Below are positions 33,876 through 42,043 of a stretch of 64,000 nucleotides of DNA, in pieces. The position numbers and the translations under genes were made by a program. Position 1 is the first letter of the stretch, and every line of letters starts with the position of its first letter. The DNA is from Geothrix oryzisoli (GTDB lineage Bacteria; Acidobacteriota; Holophagae; Holophagales; Holophagaceae), in NCBI RefSeq assembly GCF_022808865.1, contig NZ_JAKZLB010000003.1, forward strand, positions 129,875-193,874. Direction: 5' to 3'. The notes under the pieces are model-generated. The model saw nothing but the letters and a program-made list of their open reading frames with translations, had not been told where the DNA came from and made no database searches.

Positions 33876-34727
33876 ATGGATTCCGAAACACTCAAATCTG
33901 CCGTCCGCGACCGCTATGCGGGCTTCGTCACCAAGAACCAGAGCTGCTGTGGTCCTTCCACTTCCTGTGGTTGTGCGCCCGGCGACGCCAGCCTGGAACT
34001 GGGCTACGACCCGAAGGACCTGGCCGCCGTGCCCGAAGGCGCCAACCTGGGCCTGGGCTGCGGCAATCCCGTGGCCCTGGCCGCGCTGAAGCCCGGCGAG
34101 ACCGTGCTGGACCTGGGCTCCGGCGCGGGCTTCGACGCCTTCCTCGCCGCCCAGCGCGTGGGCCCCGGAGGCCATGTCATCGGCGTGGACATGACGCCGG
34201 AGATGATCGCCCGGGCCACGGCCCTGGCCCGGAAACACGGCTACGGGAATGTCGAGTTCCGCCAGGGCGACATCGAGGCCCTGCCCGTGGACGACGCCAG
34301 CGTGGACGTCATCCTCTCCAACTGCGTGGTGAACCTCGCCCCGGACAAGGCCAAGGTCTTCCGTGAGGCCTTCCGCGTGCTGAAGGCCGGCGGCCGCCTC
34401 CATGTTTCCGACCTCGTGCTGGCCCGGCCCCTGCCCGAGGCGCTGCTCCAGGATCTGGACGCCTACGCCGCCTGCATCTCCGGCGCCATGCTGAAGGACG
34501 ACTACCTGGCCGCCATCCGCGCCGCGGGTTTCGAGGGCGTGACCGTGGCCTCCGAGCGGGGCTTCGGCCTGGCGGAACTCTCGCCGGAATTGATGGCGCT
34601 GGCGAAGGAGCGCTACCCGGGCATGAGTCCGGAGGAACTGGAGCGTCTGGCCAGCTCAGTGCTCAGCGTCCAGGTGGAGGCCACCAAGACTGTGAAGGCC
34701 TGCTGCGCGCCCGGCTGCTGCGGGTGA
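33876..34727 (+). CDS. arsM: Arsenite S-adenosylmethionine methyltransferase
   Basis: A 283-residue class I methyltransferase. VLDLGSGAGFDAFLAA binds SAM. The conserved As(III)-binding cysteines correspond to C62 (LGLGCGNP), C150 (LSNCVVNL) and C200 (YAACISGAM). It makes mono- to trimethylated arsenicals. Extra Cys clusters occur at both ends (SCCGPSTSCGC and CCAPGCCG). Confidence 0.94.
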   Translation: MDSETLKSAVRDRYAGFVTKNQSCCGPSTSCGCAPGDASLELGYDPKDLAAVPEGANLGLGCGNPVALAALKPGETVLDLGSGAGFDAFLAAQRVGPGGHVIGVDMTPEMIARATALARKHGYGNVEFRQGDIEALPVDDASVDVILSNCVVNLAPDKAKVFREAFRVLKAGGRLHVSDLVLARPLPEALLQDLDAYAACISGAMLKDDYLAAIRAAGFEGVTVASERGFGLAELSPELMALAKERYPGMSPEELERLASSVLSVQVEATKTVKACCAPGCCG

Positions 34728-34734
34728 GGGTGCC

Positions 34735-35808
34735 ATGACGGATGCTTCGAAAAGCTGTGCTTGTGCTGCGCCGACGCCGACTCCGCGCGGCGGCTTCTGG
34801 ACCTCGGGGGGGTGGCTGCTGGCCGCCCTCCCGGTCTGGGTCGGGCTCTACCTGATCCTCCAGCCCATCGCCGGCTGGCTGGCCTTCCGGGCTCTGGGGC
34901 TGGCCCCCGGCAGCCGCCTGGGCGAGGCCGTGGCCTTCTTCGCCTATGACGCGCCCAAGGTGCTGATGCTCCTCGGGGCTGTGGTGCTGGGCGTCAGCTT
35001 CGTGCAGACGTTCATCAGCCCCGAGCGCACCCGCGACCTGCTGGCGAAGCGCACCGGCGCCTGGAGCAACCTCCTGGCCTCGCTGCTGGGCATCGCCACC
35101 CCCTTCTGCTCCTGTTCGGCGGTGCCGCTCTTCATCGGCTTCGTGCGGGTGGGCGTGCCCCTGGGCGCCACCTTCAGCTTCCTGGTGTCGGCGCCCATGG
35201 TGAACGAGGTGGCGCTGTTCCTGCTGTTCGGCCTCTTCGGCTGGCGCATCGCCCTCCTCTACACCGTGACGGGCGTGGCGGTGGCCTTCGTGGCGGGCTG
35301 GATCCTCGGGAAGCTCCGCATGGAGCGCCATCTGGAGCCCTGGATCCTGGAGATCCCCTTCGAAGCGTCCAAGGCCTCCGACGCCCCCATGCGGCTCGCC
35401 GCGCGCCTGGACCTGGCGCTCCAGGCGACGAAGGACATCGTGGGGAAGGTGTGGATCTATGTCCTCATGGGCATCGCGGTCGGCGCCTTCCTCCACGGCT
35501 ATGTGCCCGCGGAGCTGCTGGCCCGCGTCATGGGCAAGTCCGCCTGGTGGAGCGTGCCCCTGGCGGTGCTCATCGGCGTGCCCCTGTACTCCAACGCCGC
35601 CGGCATCATCCCCATCGTGCAGGTGCTGCTGGCCAAGGGCGCGGCCCTGGGCACGGCCCTGGCCTTCATGATGGCCGTCACGGGCCTGTCGCTGCCGGAG
35701 ACCGTCATCCTGCGGAAGGTGCTCAAGCCCCGGCTGCTGGCGGTGTTCCTGGGCGTGGTGGCCGCGGGGATCGTGCTGGTGGGCTTCCTGTTCAACGCGC
35801 TGCTATGA
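34735..35808 (+). CDS. ArsP/SO_0444-type permease
   Basis: A 357-residue membrane protein of the DUF318 permease family with eight to nine helices. The hallmark GIATPFCSCSAVPLFIGFVR lies in the first half and VPLYSNAAGIIPIVQ in the second. ArsP members export trivalent methylarsenicals, which would suit the product of the adjacent arsM. The N-terminus carries SCAC. Confidence 0.88.
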   Translation: MTDASKSCACAAPTPTPRGGFWTSGGWLLAALPVWVGLYLILQPIAGWLAFRALGLAPGSRLGEAVAFFAYDAPKVLMLLGAVVLGVSFVQTFISPERTRDLLAKRTGAWSNLLASLLGIATPFCSCSAVPLFIGFVRVGVPLGATFSFLVSAPMVNEVALFLLFGLFGWRIALLYTVTGVAVAFVAGWILGKLRMERHLEPWILEIPFEASKASDAPMRLAARLDLALQATKDIVGKVWIYVLMGIAVGAFLHGYVPAELLARVMGKSAWWSVPLAVLIGVPLYSNAAGIIPIVQVLLAKGAALGTALAFMMAVTGLSLPETVILRKVLKPRLLAVFLGVVAAGIVLVGFLFNALL

Positions 35809-35827
35809 CGGGCAAAGGAAACCACCT

Positions 35828-35925
35828 ACGCAGAGAGCGCGGAGAAAGCAGAGGTGCGCGGAGAAAGTCCGGCCCTCCTTCTCTGCGTCACTCCTGTCCC
35901 TCCGCGTTCTCTGCGTGTGTTTTTT
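35828..35925. repeat. Imperfect inverted repeat with T-run after the permease gene
   Basis: Arms ACGCAGAGAGCGCGGAG (35828-35844) and CTCCGCGTTCTCTGCGT (35900-35916) pair at 16 of 17 positions, and a partial third copy (GAGGTGCGCGGAGAAAG) lies inside. The right arm is followed by six T residues, so it may also terminate transcription. The unit looks like a dispersed intergenic repeat; no other copy is seen in this window. Confidence 0.65.
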
Positions 35926-35951
35926 GACCCGAGTAACCATGAGGTGATGCC

Positions 35952-36182
35952 ATGAAGATCGAAGTGCTGGGCAGCGGCTGCGCCAAGTGCAAGCTGCTGG
36001 CGGAGCGGGCCGAGGAAGCCGCGAAGGGGCTGGGGGTGGACTTCACGCTGGTGAAGGTGACGGAATACCCGGACATCGTGGCCCGGGGCGTGATGTCCAC
36101 GCCCGGCCTGGTGGTGGATGGCGTGGTGAAAAGCCAGGGCCACGTGCCCACGGTGGCAGCCATCAAGGACCTGCTGCGGTAG
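35952..36182 (+). CDS. Small thioredoxin-like protein (redox-active disulphide protein 2 type)
   Basis: A 76-residue protein with MKIEVLGSGCAKCKLL, the CxxC redox pair, and STPGLVVDGVVKSQG with the cis-Pro loop. The family (TM0996/MTH895) often accompanies ArsP-type permeases and arsenic genes. It may reduce ArsC or carry thiols. Confidence 0.9.
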   Translation: MKIEVLGSGCAKCKLLAERAEEAAKGLGVDFTLVKVTEYPDIVARGVMSTPGLVVDGVVKSQGHVPTVAAIKDLLR

Positions 36183-36209
36183 GATTTCCCCACACCACGA
36201 GGGGCGTTC

Positions 36210-37256
36210 ATGCGCATCGGCATCCTGGGTTATGGCCGCTTCGGGCGCGCTCTGGGCGAGCTGCTCCGCGAGGCCGGCCATGGCTATCGGGCCTGGGATC
36301 CCGCCGTGGAGGTCCCCGTGGAGCGCCGGGCGACCGGTCTCCAGGATCTGGCGGACGCGGAGGCCCTGGTGCTGGCGGTCCCCGTGGCCGCCCAGGCCGC
36401 GGCCCTGGCGGGCCTTCGCCCCCACCTCCGGCCGGACCAGCTGGTCTTCGACGTGGGCAGTGTGAAGTCGGGCCCCTGCGCCCTGATGGACGCCCAGCTG
36501 GGGGCCGCCATCCCCCACGCGGGAACGCACCCCCTCTTCGGGCCCGTGAGCCTGGCCCGGGCCGAGCGGCCGCTGCGCGTGGTGCTCTGCCCCTCGGCCC
36601 ACCATCCTGCCGCCGCAGACCGGGTGCAGGCCCTGTTCGAGAGCCTGGACTGCGAGGTGCTGCGCCAGAGCCCCGAGGACCACGACCGGGTGATGGCCAC
36701 CACCCATGCCCTCACCTTCTTCATCGCCAAGGGGCTGCTGGCGGTGGGCGCCGGGGCCGAGCTGCCCTTCACGCCGCCCTCCTTCCACGCGATCGCCCGC
36801 ACGCTGGAGTCCGTGCGCGAGGACGCCGGCCACCTCTTCGCCGCCCTCCAGAACCAGAATCCCTTCGCCGCCGGGGCCCGAGAGGGCCTGCTGGAGGCCC
36901 TCTCCGCCATCCACCAGACCCTGGCGGAAGCCGTGGCCGAGGGTGCGGACGAGCAGCAGCTGGCCATCCCCAGCCTGGGGGAGCGCTCCCCCATCCTCCA
37001 GGAGACCCGCGACCACATCGACACCCTGGACCAGGAGCTGGTGGCCCTCCTGGCCCGCCGCACGGAACTGGTGCTCCGCGCCGGCCGAGCCAAGGCCGAG
37101 CTGGGCCTGCCCGTGCACGATCCCGAGCGCGAGAGCGCTCAGCTCCAGGCCCGCCGTGCCTGGGCCCTGGAAGCGGGCCTGGACAGCCAAGGGGTCGAGG
37201 AGGTCTTCCGGGCCGTGCTGCGGGCTTCGCGCTCCGCTCAGGGCGCCAAGGGCTGA
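36210..37256 (+). CDS. tyrA: Prephenate dehydrogenase-chorismate mutase fusion
   Basis: A 348-residue bifunctional enzyme for tyrosine synthesis. The N-terminal NAD-binding domain starts MRIGILGYGRFGRALGELL and the prephenate part has FDVGSVKSGP, GTHPLFGP and THALTFFIAKG. From about residue 265 a chorismate mutase (AroQ-type) helix set follows: RDHIDTLDQELVALLARRTELVLRAGRAKAE. The order is dehydrogenase then mutase, the reverse of E. coli TyrA. It is convergent with the sigma-factor gene and overlaps its 3' end. Confidence 0.88.
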   Translation: MRIGILGYGRFGRALGELLREAGHGYRAWDPAVEVPVERRATGLQDLADAEALVLAVPVAAQAAALAGLRPHLRPDQLVFDVGSVKSGPCALMDAQLGAAIPHAGTHPLFGPVSLARAERPLRVVLCPSAHHPAAADRVQALFESLDCEVLRQSPEDHDRVMATTHALTFFIAKGLLAVGAGAELPFTPPSFHAIARTLESVREDAGHLFAALQNQNPFAAGAREGLLEALSAIHQTLAEAVAEGADEQQLAIPSLGERSPILQETRDHIDTLDQELVALLARRTELVLRAGRAKAELGLPVHDPERESAQLQARRAWALEAGLDSQGVEEVFRAVLRASRSAQGAKG

Positions 37257-38290
37257 CCGCCCTCCGCCGCGCCCGCCCAGGCCACCACCAGGATGCCTGC
37301 GGGCCGGTCTGCGGGCCGGGTTTCTCGGGTGATCTGGAGCTCCAGCGGCCAGGCCTCCGCCAGCCAGGGGGCTTCCAGGATCTGGAGGGCCTTCCCGTCA
37401 GGACCGGGACCCTGGAGATCCAGGTGCCTCCAGCCCTGGGCCGTCCTGATCCAGAGGACCGGATGCTCTCCAGCGGGGAGAGCCGGGAAGTTCGAGAGGG
37501 TGAGCACGGCGATCCCGGCGCCGGGGGCGCTGCGGAAGCTGGCGTGGAGGCCCATCTCCCCTGGGGCGGCCCCGGGCGGGGTCAGGCGCAGGGCCTTCGT
37601 CTGGCTGTCGGCCAGCAGGTGGAGGGCCCGCTGCTCGCTTCGGTCCTGGACGGCGTGCCGCTGGTAGATCCAGGTTCCCGTGACTCCCACGGCGGCAGCC
37701 AGGATGGCCACCAGGCCGCCCAGGTGCCGCTCCAGGCTCCGCAGGCCGCTGCGGATCCGGGTCTTCGCGGTGCCGAGGGGGACCTGGAGGGCCCGGGCCA
37801 CCTCCTCGTGGGTGAGGTCAGCGAAGAAGGCCAGCCGCAGGGCCGCCCGTTGGGGTTCCGGCAGGGCCGCCAGCGCTTCCGACACCGCGTCCCGCTGGAC
37901 TTCGCGCCAGAGGGCCTCGTCCGGAAGGGGGTCCTCCGCGGAGAGGGCCGCCTGCTCGAGGGGATCGCCGGCGGCCTGGGGGCGTCGGGCGCGGGCCCGC
38001 AGCTCGTCCAGCATCCGGTGGCGGCTGATGCCGAGGAGCCAGGTGCGGAAGGATCCTTTGGCTGGGTCGAAATCAGCCGCCTTCCGCCACACGGCGAGGA
38101 AGGTGTCCTGCACGACCTCCTCGGCCGCCGCCCGGTCCAGGGAGCGGCAGGCCAAGTGGAACACCAGGGGCGCATAGCGCCGGTGCAGCTGCTGCAGGGC
38201 CTCCTCCCGGCCCTCCCGGACCCGCTGGACGAGGATCGCGTCCTCCTCACCGGGGGGGCTGGCAGGGGAAGGGGGGACCGGGGCGGTCAT
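37238..38290 (-). CDS. ECF sigma factor fused to a transmembrane, anti-sigma-K-like domain
   Basis: 350 residues in one frame. Residues about 20-100 are sigma region 2 (VRFG-type block EEALQQLHRRYAPLVFHLAC, EEVVQDTFLAVWRKA, FRTWLLGISRHRMLDELR). About 137-190 are region 4 (LPEPQRAALRLAFFADLTHEE, LQVPLGTAKTRIRSGLRSLE). A single hydrophobic helix (about 191-208, GGLVAILAAAVGVTGTWIY) follows. The remainder, with AVLTLSNFPALPAGEHPVLWI, resembles the extracytoplasmic RskA/anti-sigma-K domain. Normally these are two proteins. The ATG at 38290 is preferred to a TTG at 38356. It follows the Rieske gene. Confidence 0.82.
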   Translation of the reverse strand: MTAPVPPSPASPPGEEDAILVQRVREGREEALQQLHRRYAPLVFHLACRSLDRAAAEEVVQDTFLAVWRKAADFDPAKGSFRTWLLGISRHRMLDELRARARRPQAAGDPLEQAALSAEDPLPDEALWREVQRDAVSEALAALPEPQRAALRLAFFADLTHEEVARALQVPLGTAKTRIRSGLRSLERHLGGLVAILAAAVGVTGTWIYQRHAVQDRSEQRALHLLADSQTKALRLTPPGAAPGEMGLHASFRSAPGAGIAVLTLSNFPALPAGEHPVLWIRTAQGWRHLDLQGPGPDGKALQILEAPWLAEAWPLELQITRETRPADRPAGILVVAWAGAAEGGQPLAP

Positions 38291-38352
38291 CGTGGCTTCA
38301 TCCTCTTCCCTCAAGCCTTCCTGGGCCAGTCCCGGCGGCCTAGGAATCCGGG

Positions 38353-38832
38353 TCAAAGCCGGGTCTCGGGGGGGACGGTGCTGGCGGTGTCCACCAGCAG
38401 CAGCCCCTGCGGGTCGGTCTCCTTCACCTCCAAGTGCCGCAGGTGGCGCTTGGCGGGCCCTTGCGTGACCTCGCCGTGGCCGTCGTACTCGCTGCCGTGG
38501 CAGGGGCAGGCGAAGCCGGCGGCGCCGTCCGCATGGACGATGCAGCCGAGATGCGTGCAGATGCCGGACAGGGCGTAGATCCCGCGCTCGTCCGCCATGA
38601 GGAAGAAGGCACCGAGCCGCCGGTAGTCCAGCACCTTGCCGGGTGTCAGGTCCGCCCGCGTGGCCTCGGTGAGCTTCAGCGGGTGGGGATCGGGCGGCAG
38701 CTCCGGCGGAACGGCAGGCTGCGCCCCGCCCGGGAGGGCCGCGCCCGCCAGCAGGAGGCCGAGGGTGGCGCAGAAGGCGCGTCGCGGGTGGACGGAGACC
38801 AGGGGTGGGCCGTCGGGATGCGCCATCGTCAT
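38353..38832 (-). CDS. Tat-exported Rieske 2Fe-2S protein
   Basis: A 159-residue protein. HPRRAFCATLGLLLAGAAL is a twin-arginine-type signal. The Rieske cluster ligands are in ICTHLGCIVH and FACPCHGSEYDGHGEV (Cys-x-His, Cys-x-x-His, with the two bridge cysteines). No cytochrome b is adjacent, so its electron partner is unknown. Its ATG overlaps the stop of the metallophosphoesterase gene (ATGA). Confidence 0.88.
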   Translation of the reverse strand: MTMAHPDGPPLVSVHPRRAFCATLGLLLAGAALPGGAQPAVPPELPPDPHPLKLTEATRADLTPGKVLDYRRLGAFFLMADERGIYALSGICTHLGCIVHADGAAGFACPCHGSEYDGHGEVTQGPAKRHLRHLEVKETDPQGLLLVDTASTVPPETRL

Positions 38833-39770
38833 GCCGGTGTCCCCGCGCCCTTCAGCGACTCGGCGAGAGGCTTCTCGGCCAGCACCAGGAGTCCCTCGCC
38901 GGTCTTCAGCTGGGGTTGGGTGTGGATCTGCCGGAAGCCGAGGCCCCGGTAGGGGTGGGCCGGGTCCCAGGGTACCGGCGCCCGCTTGGGGGCGGAGCCG
39001 GGGGCCGGCAGGGGGAAGATGAGCGAGGTGGCCGCGTGGTGCTGGATGTGGCCCGTGCGGTGGTGGTGCTCCTGGTGGATGTGGCCGTAGAACACCGTCA
39101 CGAAGCGGTGGTCCTTCAGCAGGTCCAGGGCCTTCTGGCCGTCCAGGGTGGCCCAGTCCCAGTCGGGATAGAGGTCGAAGAGGGGCCGGTGCGCGAAGAT
39201 CACCAGGGGCTCGTCCTTGGGCGTGTGGCTCAGCTCCCCCGCCAGCCACTTCAGCTGCTCGGCGCCGAGGATGGAGCCCACCTGGGACACGTTGTCCAGG
39301 GCGATGAAGTTCACGCCCCGGTGCGTGAAGGCGTAGTGCGAGATGCCGAAGGCCTCCCGGTAGGCTTCGCCGCGGTCCTCCGCTGCGTCATGTTCCCCCG
39401 GCAGGTAGCGGATCTGCCGGACCCGCAGCCGGCTGGCCTGCTGCTTGAACTCCGCCATGCGCTTGCGGCGGAGGAGCGGATCGTCGGTGTCGTGGGTGAG
39501 GTCGCCCGTGAAGATGACGAAGTCCGGCTGGGGATCGAGGGCATTCACCGCGTCGATGGCCTTGCCCAGGGTGCCGGTCGCATCCGGGTTGACCTTGGGC
39601 CCCTCGAAGCCCCAGTGGGTGTCTGACAGCTGCACCCAGTAGAAGTCCGAGGCTTTGGCGCCGCCCGCGGGGCCGAGCGCCTCCGCGAAGCCCGGAAGCC
39701 CCGTGGCGAACACGGCGCCCCCGATGCCCATGACCTTCAGGAAGGTCAGCCGATCCATCTGCGATCCCAT
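38829..39770 (-). CDS. Secreted calcineurin-like metallophosphoesterase
   Basis: A 313-residue protein with an N-terminal export signal (DRLTFLKVMGIGGAVFATG). The two-metal site is DTHWG (D-x-H), FTGDLTHD, LPGEHD (Glu replacing Asn of GNHD), FAHRPL and GHIHQEHHH. It hydrolyses phosphate esters of unknown identity. The ATG at 39770 follows GGAGGAGG. It heads a run of metallophosphoesterase, Rieske and sigma-fusion genes on the minus strand. Confidence 0.87.
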   Translation of the reverse strand: MGSQMDRLTFLKVMGIGGAVFATGLPGFAEALGPAGGAKASDFYWVQLSDTHWGFEGPKVNPDATGTLGKAIDAVNALDPQPDFVIFTGDLTHDTDDPLLRRKRMAEFKQQASRLRVRQIRYLPGEHDAAEDRGEAYREAFGISHYAFTHRGVNFIALDNVSQVGSILGAEQLKWLAGELSHTPKDEPLVIFAHRPLFDLYPDWDWATLDGQKALDLLKDHRFVTVFYGHIHQEHHHRTGHIQHHAATSLIFPLPAPGSAPKRAPVPWDPAHPYRGLGFRQIHTQPQLKTGEGLLVLAEKPLAESLKGAGTPA

Positions 39771-39886
39771 GCGCCCCTCCTCCCGGGCTCGGCCCGGCGT
39801 TCCGTTCCCTCACTCGAGGGGACACAGAGGGATACGCCAGTCTTGGGGGATTGGATGTCGGGTCGGAGGATCGACCCCGATTTGGC

Positions 39887-40588
39887 CTACCAGGGCAGGT
39901 CCAGGGCCTTGCAGAGGAAGGCGACCAGGGGGGAGGCCTGCCGGCAGGCGGCGGCCACCTGGTCGACGAAATCCGGCGCCAGCACCTGGGCGTTCGTGAA
40001 GCCGACCGAGGTGTAGAAGTCCTTGAGCTTGAGGTCCTCCGCGCAGGGGTGGCCGGGGTCGAAGCCCTGGGGAACCCGCTTCAGTGCATCGCCTTCGATC
40101 TCCAGTCCGGACTTCCGGAGGGCCTTCCAGGCGGCGGGCTTGGCGGCGATGGCCTGGCGGACCTTGAACAGCGCCTCGGGATCCGGATGCCAGAGGCCGC
40201 CGCCCGCGAAGCTGCCGCCGGGCTCCAGGTGGAGGTAGAAGCCAGGCCCGTGGACGCCGCCGGCCTGCGCGGTCCGGTGGGGGAAGTGCGCCGCGACGTG
40301 AGTCTTGTAGGGCGTCTTGTCCTTGGCGAACCGCGTGTCGCGGTAGATCCGGAACAGGGAGCCACCCGAGGGCCGCGGATCGGCGAGGAAGTGGCGGCTG
40401 AGGGGGGCCAGGGGGCCGCTGAAGGCGGCGATGAGCCGCAGCATGGGCTCCCGGGCCTCAGCCTCGTACCGCGCCTTGTGCTCCAGGAACCACGCGCGCT
40501 CGTTGTGCGCCTTCAGGTCCTTCAGGAACCGGAAGAGGCCGGGTCCCAGCGGGTTCTCCAGTCCAGAAGGAGTCGTCTTGGCCGCCAC
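39887..40588 (-). CDS. DUF2461 family protein
   Basis: A 233-residue protein with the DUF2461 pattern: LFRFLKDLKAHNERAWFLEHKARYE, GSLFRIYRDTRFAKDKTPYKTH, GGVHGPGFYLHLEPG, GGLWHPDPEALFKVRQAI. The biochemical function of the family is unknown. It stands alone between two terminators. Confidence 0.85.
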   Translation of the reverse strand: MAAKTTPSGLENPLGPGLFRFLKDLKAHNERAWFLEHKARYEAEAREPMLRLIAAFSGPLAPLSRHFLADPRPSGGSLFRIYRDTRFAKDKTPYKTHVAAHFPHRTAQAGGVHGPGFYLHLEPGGSFAGGGLWHPDPEALFKVRQAIAAKPAAWKALRKSGLEIEGDALKRVPQGFDPGHPCAEDLKLKDFYTSVGFTNAQVLAPDFVDQVAAACRQASPLVAFLCKALDLPW

Positions 40589-40630
40589 ATCGCCTCCGGA
40601 AGGGGGCCTTCAGGTTACGCCCAAAACAAG

Positions 40631-40650
40631 GCGGGCCCCATTTCGGGGGC
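40631..40650. terminator. GC-rich hairpin in the gap before sod
   Basis: GGGCCCC-ATTTC-GGGGCCC in the 228-base gap between the DUF2461 start and the sod stop. It has no T-run, so activity is uncertain. The gap holds no gene. Confidence 0.45.
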
Positions 40651-40713
40651 CCAACCGCGAGCACGCGTTGAAAGGCGCCGAGGCGCCAGCGCGCATGGGC
40701 TTGCTTGAACGAC

Positions 40714-40737
40714 GAAGGCCGCCTTTCGGCGGCCTTC
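40714..40737. terminator. Terminator hairpin after sod
   Basis: Perfect GAAGGCCGCC-TTTC-GGCGGCCTTC stem, about 80 bases past the superoxide dismutase stop. Confidence 0.75.
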
Positions 40738-40816
40738 TGCGTCGGTGGCATAACCTCCTCGCCGGGTCCCGACTACGCAGGCTGCCCCGCAGCCTGCTTC
40801 GTCACCCGGCGGTCGG

Positions 40817-41395
40817 TCACTTGCCGAAGCGCTTGCTGACTTCGCTCCACTTGATGTTCTCGACGAACGCCTCGAGGTACTTCGCGCGGGCGGTGCCGTA
40901 GTCGACCATGAACGCGTGCTCCCACGAGTCCAGCACCACGAGCAGGTCCTGCTCGATGGGCAGGCCCAGGTGGTGCTCGGCCACGAAGTAGGTGTGCAGC
41001 TTGCCGTCACGGCGGTTGCGGGTGAGCAGGGCCCAGCCGGGGCCGCCCATGGCGGTGGCCTTGAGGTCGGCGAGGACCTTGTCCTTGCCGCCCGCGGCCT
41101 CCAGGGCGGCCTTGAGGCCGGCGCTGATGTCGCTGTCGGCGCCCAGGTTCTCGAAGTAGAGCTCATGCAGGAAGGAGCCGTTGAAGGCCACGGCCTCGCG
41201 GCGCTTCAGCTCGCTGTACTCGTTGTAGGAGTAGTTGGGCTTGGTGTTGTCGGCGGTCGCCAGCCGCTCCTCGATCTCGTTCAGCTTGGTGACGTAGCCC
41301 TTGTAGAGGCCGAAGTGCTGATCCAGCTGGGAATCGCTGAGCCCCTTCAGGGCGCCGCCCTTCAGATGGTCGTAGTTCTTCGCGGTGTAGGCCAT
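40817..41395 (-). CDS. Fe/Mn-family superoxide dismutase
   Basis: A 192-residue protein. It starts MAYTAKNYDHLKGGALKGLSD, unlike canonical SodA/B, but keeps the fold and metal ligands: His in DQHFGLYKGYV, His in NGSFLHELYFENLG, and Asp/His in VLDSWEHAFMVDYG. The glycine-rich GGPGWALLTRN matches the usual G-S-GW-W block. It removes superoxide and closes the oxidative-stress group. The ATG follows AAGGAG. The 195 bases upstream hold its promoter region only. Confidence 0.88.
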   Translation of the reverse strand: MAYTAKNYDHLKGGALKGLSDSQLDQHFGLYKGYVTKLNEIEERLATADNTKPNYSYNEYSELKRREAVAFNGSFLHELYFENLGADSDISAGLKAALEAAGGKDKVLADLKATAMGGPGWALLTRNRRDGKLHTYFVAEHHLGLPIEQDLLVVLDSWEHAFMVDYGTARAKYLEAFVENIKWSEVSKRFGK

Positions 41396-41590
41396 GGTGT
41401 CTCCTTGGCTGCGCTGAGCGCGGATGATTAGTTTACTGAAAAAGTCGGAAATTGGATGAAACAGACCCAATGTTCAGGTGCGGGTCCGGTATCCGACGCG
41501 GTGGCCGGGCTTGGCCCGGACACCGCGTCGGGGTGCATGAGGGGGGATGCAGAGGACGCGGAGCGGCCGGGCGGTCCCCCCTCGTTTGGA

Positions 41591-42034
41591 TCACCCCAGC
41601 ATCTCCCGGAGGAACCACGCCTCTTTCTGATGGACCTGCACGAAGCGGGTGAGCAGGTCCGCGGTGCCGGGATCGCCGGCGCCGCCGGCCAGTTCGATGC
41701 CCTCGTGCATGAGGGAGATGGTGGTCTCTTCGTTGGCCAGGGCCTCCTTCAGCATGGCCTCGGGATCCAGGCGGGCGGCGGGGTTGGAGATGTCGGCCTT
41801 GGTCTGGGCCTCGATCTGGGCCGGGGCGTGGATCGGCACGCCGCCCAGCATGCGGATGCGCTCCGCCAGCTCGTCCACCGTGCCGTCGGCGGCGGTGTAC
41901 AGGTCCTCGAAGCGCAGGTGGTAGTCGCGGAAGTGGGGGCCGGTGACGGTCCAGTGGTAACGCTTGGCATTCAGGGCCAGCACGAAGGCGGTGGCCAGCT
42001 CGGTGTTCAGGTGGTCGATGACGGAACGGTTCAT
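41591..42034 (-). CDS. dps: Dps family ferritin-like DNA-protection protein
   Basis: 147 residues. The inter-subunit ferroxidase ligands are visible in KRYHWTVTGPHFRDYHLRFEDLYTAADGTVDELAERIRMLGG (His, His, Asp, Glu). Dps oligomers oxidise iron with peroxide and protect DNA. It follows the DUF3501-like gene by 9 bases. Confidence 0.93.
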   Translation of the reverse strand: MNRSVIDHLNTELATAFVLALNAKRYHWTVTGPHFRDYHLRFEDLYTAADGTVDELAERIRMLGGVPIHAPAQIEAQTKADISNPAARLDPEAMLKEALANEETTISLMHEGIELAGGAGDPGTADLLTRFVQVHQKEAWFLREMLG

Positions 42035-42043
42035 GGTCTCTCC

